This document shows positions 19,863 to 21,214 of a stretch of DNA of 21,214 nt, piece after piece. This DNA is from an uncultured Clostridia bacterium (lineage in GTDB: Bacteria > Bacillota > Clostridia > Christensenellales > UBA1242), in assembly GCA_937874195.1 (NCBI GenBank), contig CALNBM010000021.1:1-21214 (forward strand). Direction: 5' to 3'. The notes beneath the pieces are model-generated. The model saw only the letters and a program-made list of their open reading frames with translations. It did no database searches and was not told the origin of the DNA. Within the stretch, counting starts at the first letter, position 1. Each line of letters begins with the position of its first letter. The position numbers were made by a program, and so were the translations under genes.

Positions 19863-21212
19863 CTATGCTATTTTGTCTTGAACAGGTTTTGCTTTATTTT
19901 TAATCTTATTGTAGCAAGCAAAATAAACAGTTTTAATATCATATAAATTAAACGCCATAAGCAAAGATAAATAAGCAACAACTGCAACAGTGCTGGCAAG
20001 TCCAAGGGCAATAATAGAAGGAAAAACAATGCTTAATATATTAAAAGAGTAGTTTGTTAGCATGCTTATAGGAATGGTTAAAAGAGCAAGCAACAGCATA
20101 TTTTTAAAATATTTTTGTTTTATTGGAATATTCTTTTTTATTATAATAAAGTTTAAATATGCTGAAATTGCAGCACTTGAACCCATGCCAAAAATAATGG
20201 AATGAATACCAATTAAGGTTGGTAGAAATAAAATTGATGCGAACAAAAAAATACTAGAAATTATATAAATCCAAAAACATTTGAATTCTAAACCAAGTGC
20301 GTTTAATATAGTTGATGTTAAATGAGTTATATTCATAGGTAGCATAATCCAGCAAGCATAAGACAAATATGTTCCTGCAGCTTTACTATTAAATATTAGT
20401 TCACAAATAGGCTCTCCAAGTGCTGCAAAAACAGGCATAACTAAAAAAGTTAAAATTATAGCAAAATTCATAGATGTGTTTATTTCATTATTTAACTCGT
20501 CATATTTTTTTTCTTTATGTAACACCGCCACGCGCGGAATTAAGGCGGTGGAAAGGGCGGCAATAAAGGTGCCGGGAATACTAATAAGAGGAAGTGTCAT
20601 GCCCACCATTATACCAAGTACTGAAAGTGCCTGATCGATTTTAAATCCAATAGAAACAAGTTTTAAAGGAATTATTGTTGACACAATAGGTACAACTATA
20701 CTACCGCCCAGCCTAACTGCAGTGATAGGAACAGAACTTGCTATAACGGGCTTAAAATGTTTTTTCGGCGACGATAATCTTCCGCCAATTTTAAAATATA
20801 TAAATATTCCAATTATAGTGCTTATAACAGCGGCAACCGAAAAACCCACTCCAGCATGAAGAGGGCTAGCTGAACTATATAAATAAAGCATTATAAACAT
20901 GCTTATTCCCATTCTTAATATTTGCTCAATTAGTTCAACAACACTTGCTTGCAAATATTTTTCTCTGCCATACATATATCCTCTAAAAGAAGTGTAAACA
21001 CCTGTGGAAATAATAGCAGGAAGCAGAATGAGTAGGACTTTATAAATTAATTCATGTGTGAATAGTTTGTCAAAAAAAGGCTTGGCAATAATAATAAATA
21101 AAACAACGAGAAGTGCGGTAATTGTGGCAATAATACAACCAGCAGCAACAAATTTGCTTGCGTTATCTTTCTTTTTATCAAATGTTATAACATTTGATAA
21201 AAAGAAAGATAA
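19863..21212 (-). CDS. spoVB: SpoVB/MurJ-family lipid flippase, 5'-truncated
   Basis: This is a polytopic flippase of the MVF (MurJ/SpoVB) group, which moves lipid-linked cell-wall precursors across the membrane; SpoVB is the spore-cortex member. About 449 codons are open, with some 11-12 hydrophobic helices. Family-like segments: GVYTSFRGYMYGREKYLQAS followed by VVELIEQILRM, GMTLPLISIPGTFIAALSTA with LIPRVA, CELIFNSKAAGTYLSYAC, and TSTILNALGL. An internal ATG at 20975 is not the true start, because clear homology continues upstream to the window edge. Family proteins are about 510-530 residues, so 60-90 are missing. The outermost codons lie in a 54-bp palindrome and may be artefactual. SpoVB is preferred over MurJ because of the DUF421/DUF4363 neighbours. 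Confidence 0.85.
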   Translation of the reverse strand, partial: LSFFLSNVITFDKKKDNASKFVAAGCIIATITALLVVLFIIIAKPFFDKLFTHELIYKVLLILLPAIISTGVYTSFRGYMYGREKYLQASVVELIEQILRMGISMFIMLYLYSSASPLHAGVGFSVAAVISTIIGIFIYFKIGGRLSSPKKHFKPVIASSVPITAVRLGGSIVVPIVSTIIPLKLVSIGFKIDQALSVLGIMVGMTLPLISIPGTFIAALSTALIPRVAVLHKEKKYDELNNEINTSMNFAIILTFLVMPVFAALGEPICELIFNSKAAGTYLSYACWIMLPMNITHLTSTILNALGLEFKCFWIYIISSIFLFASILFLPTLIGIHSIIFGMGSSAAISAYLNFIIIKKNIPIKQKYFKNMLLLALLTIPISMLTNYSFNILSIVFPSIIALGLASTVAVVAYLSLLMAFNLYDIKTVYFACYNKIKNKAKPVQDKIA

Positions 21213-21214
21213 CG
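21161..21214. repeat. Perfect 54-bp palindrome at right window edge
   Basis: Bases 21161-21187 are the exact reverse complement of 21188-21214, with no spacer, ending at the last base of the window. The inner arm fits the flippase reading frame, so the outer arm is probably a fold-back copy. This mirrors the inverted repeat at the left edge. Confidence 0.9.

Noticed and set aside
1..21214. Linear replicon with hairpin telomeres at both ends
   Set aside because: The end palindromes differ from each other, cut core genes, and no telomere resolvase is present. Contig-end artefact is simpler.
1..21214. CRISPR array, rRNA, tRNA or insertion sequence
   Set aside because: No spaced direct repeats, cloverleaf, rRNA core or transposase frame was found on either strand.

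Overview
The window reads as a low-GC, spore-forming Firmicute of the Clostridia type, probably an uncultivated lineage. Three things support this: the cell-division/sporulation block ftsA-ftsZ-spoIIGA-sigE-sigG, a PdaB-type spore deacetylase with further sporulation-type genes (a SpoVB-like flippase, DUF421/DUF4363), and an anaerobic NrdG-type radical SAM activase. Coding sequence is compact, but the intergenic stretches are long (300-800 bp), very AT-rich, and hold several nested inverted repeats.

Layout. 1-78: a perfect 29-bp inverted repeat at the very edge, running into a 5'-truncated RluD-family pseudouridine synthase (to 658). 730-1327: two small unknown membrane proteins. 1516-2964: pdaB-like deacetylase and a two-OB-fold SSB-like protein, closed by a strong terminator. 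3041-3190: an inverted-repeat element. 3692-6191: ftsA (behind a consensus sigma-A promoter) and ftsZ. 6808-9298: spoIIGA (protease for pro-sigma-E), sigE and sigG. 9834-9929: a 31-residue, Lys/Ala-repeat peptide gene with its own strong ribosome binding site, terminator and large upstream hairpin. 10201-11639: tandem promoters, then rpmG-secE-nusG. 12003-13283: a separate promoter and structured leader, then rplK-rplA, without rplJ-rplL. 13694-14583: an extended -10 promoter, a structured leader RNA and nrdG. 14620-17164: a degenerate shikimate-kinase-like protein overlapping a full-length transketolase. 17534-19308: a multi-pass membrane protein, DUF421 and DUF4363. 19863-21212 (minus strand): a SpoVB/MurJ-family flippase, 5'-truncated by a perfect 54-bp palindrome at the right edge.

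How the genes work together. FtsA and FtsZ build the division septum. SpoIIGA, SigE and SigG give the mother-cell and forespore transcription programmes. PdaB, the basic peptide, SpoVB and the DUF421/DUF4363 pair are plausible downstream spore or envelope genes. The rpmG-secE-nusG-rplK-rplA group is the usual transcription/translation/secretion cluster.

Most interesting non-coding observations: (1) a hairpin over the sigG ribosome binding site whose left arm overlaps a forespore-type -10 element, so read-through and promoter-derived mRNAs would fold differently; (2) a roughly 20-bp hairpin before the basic peptide gene; (3) a folded leader before nrdG that starts at its predicted transcription start; (4) a leader before rplK that could be the L1 feedback site. 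Both window ends are perfect palindromes inside genes, which most likely are contig-end fold-back artefacts. All calls come from reading the sequence; no search or folding program was run.
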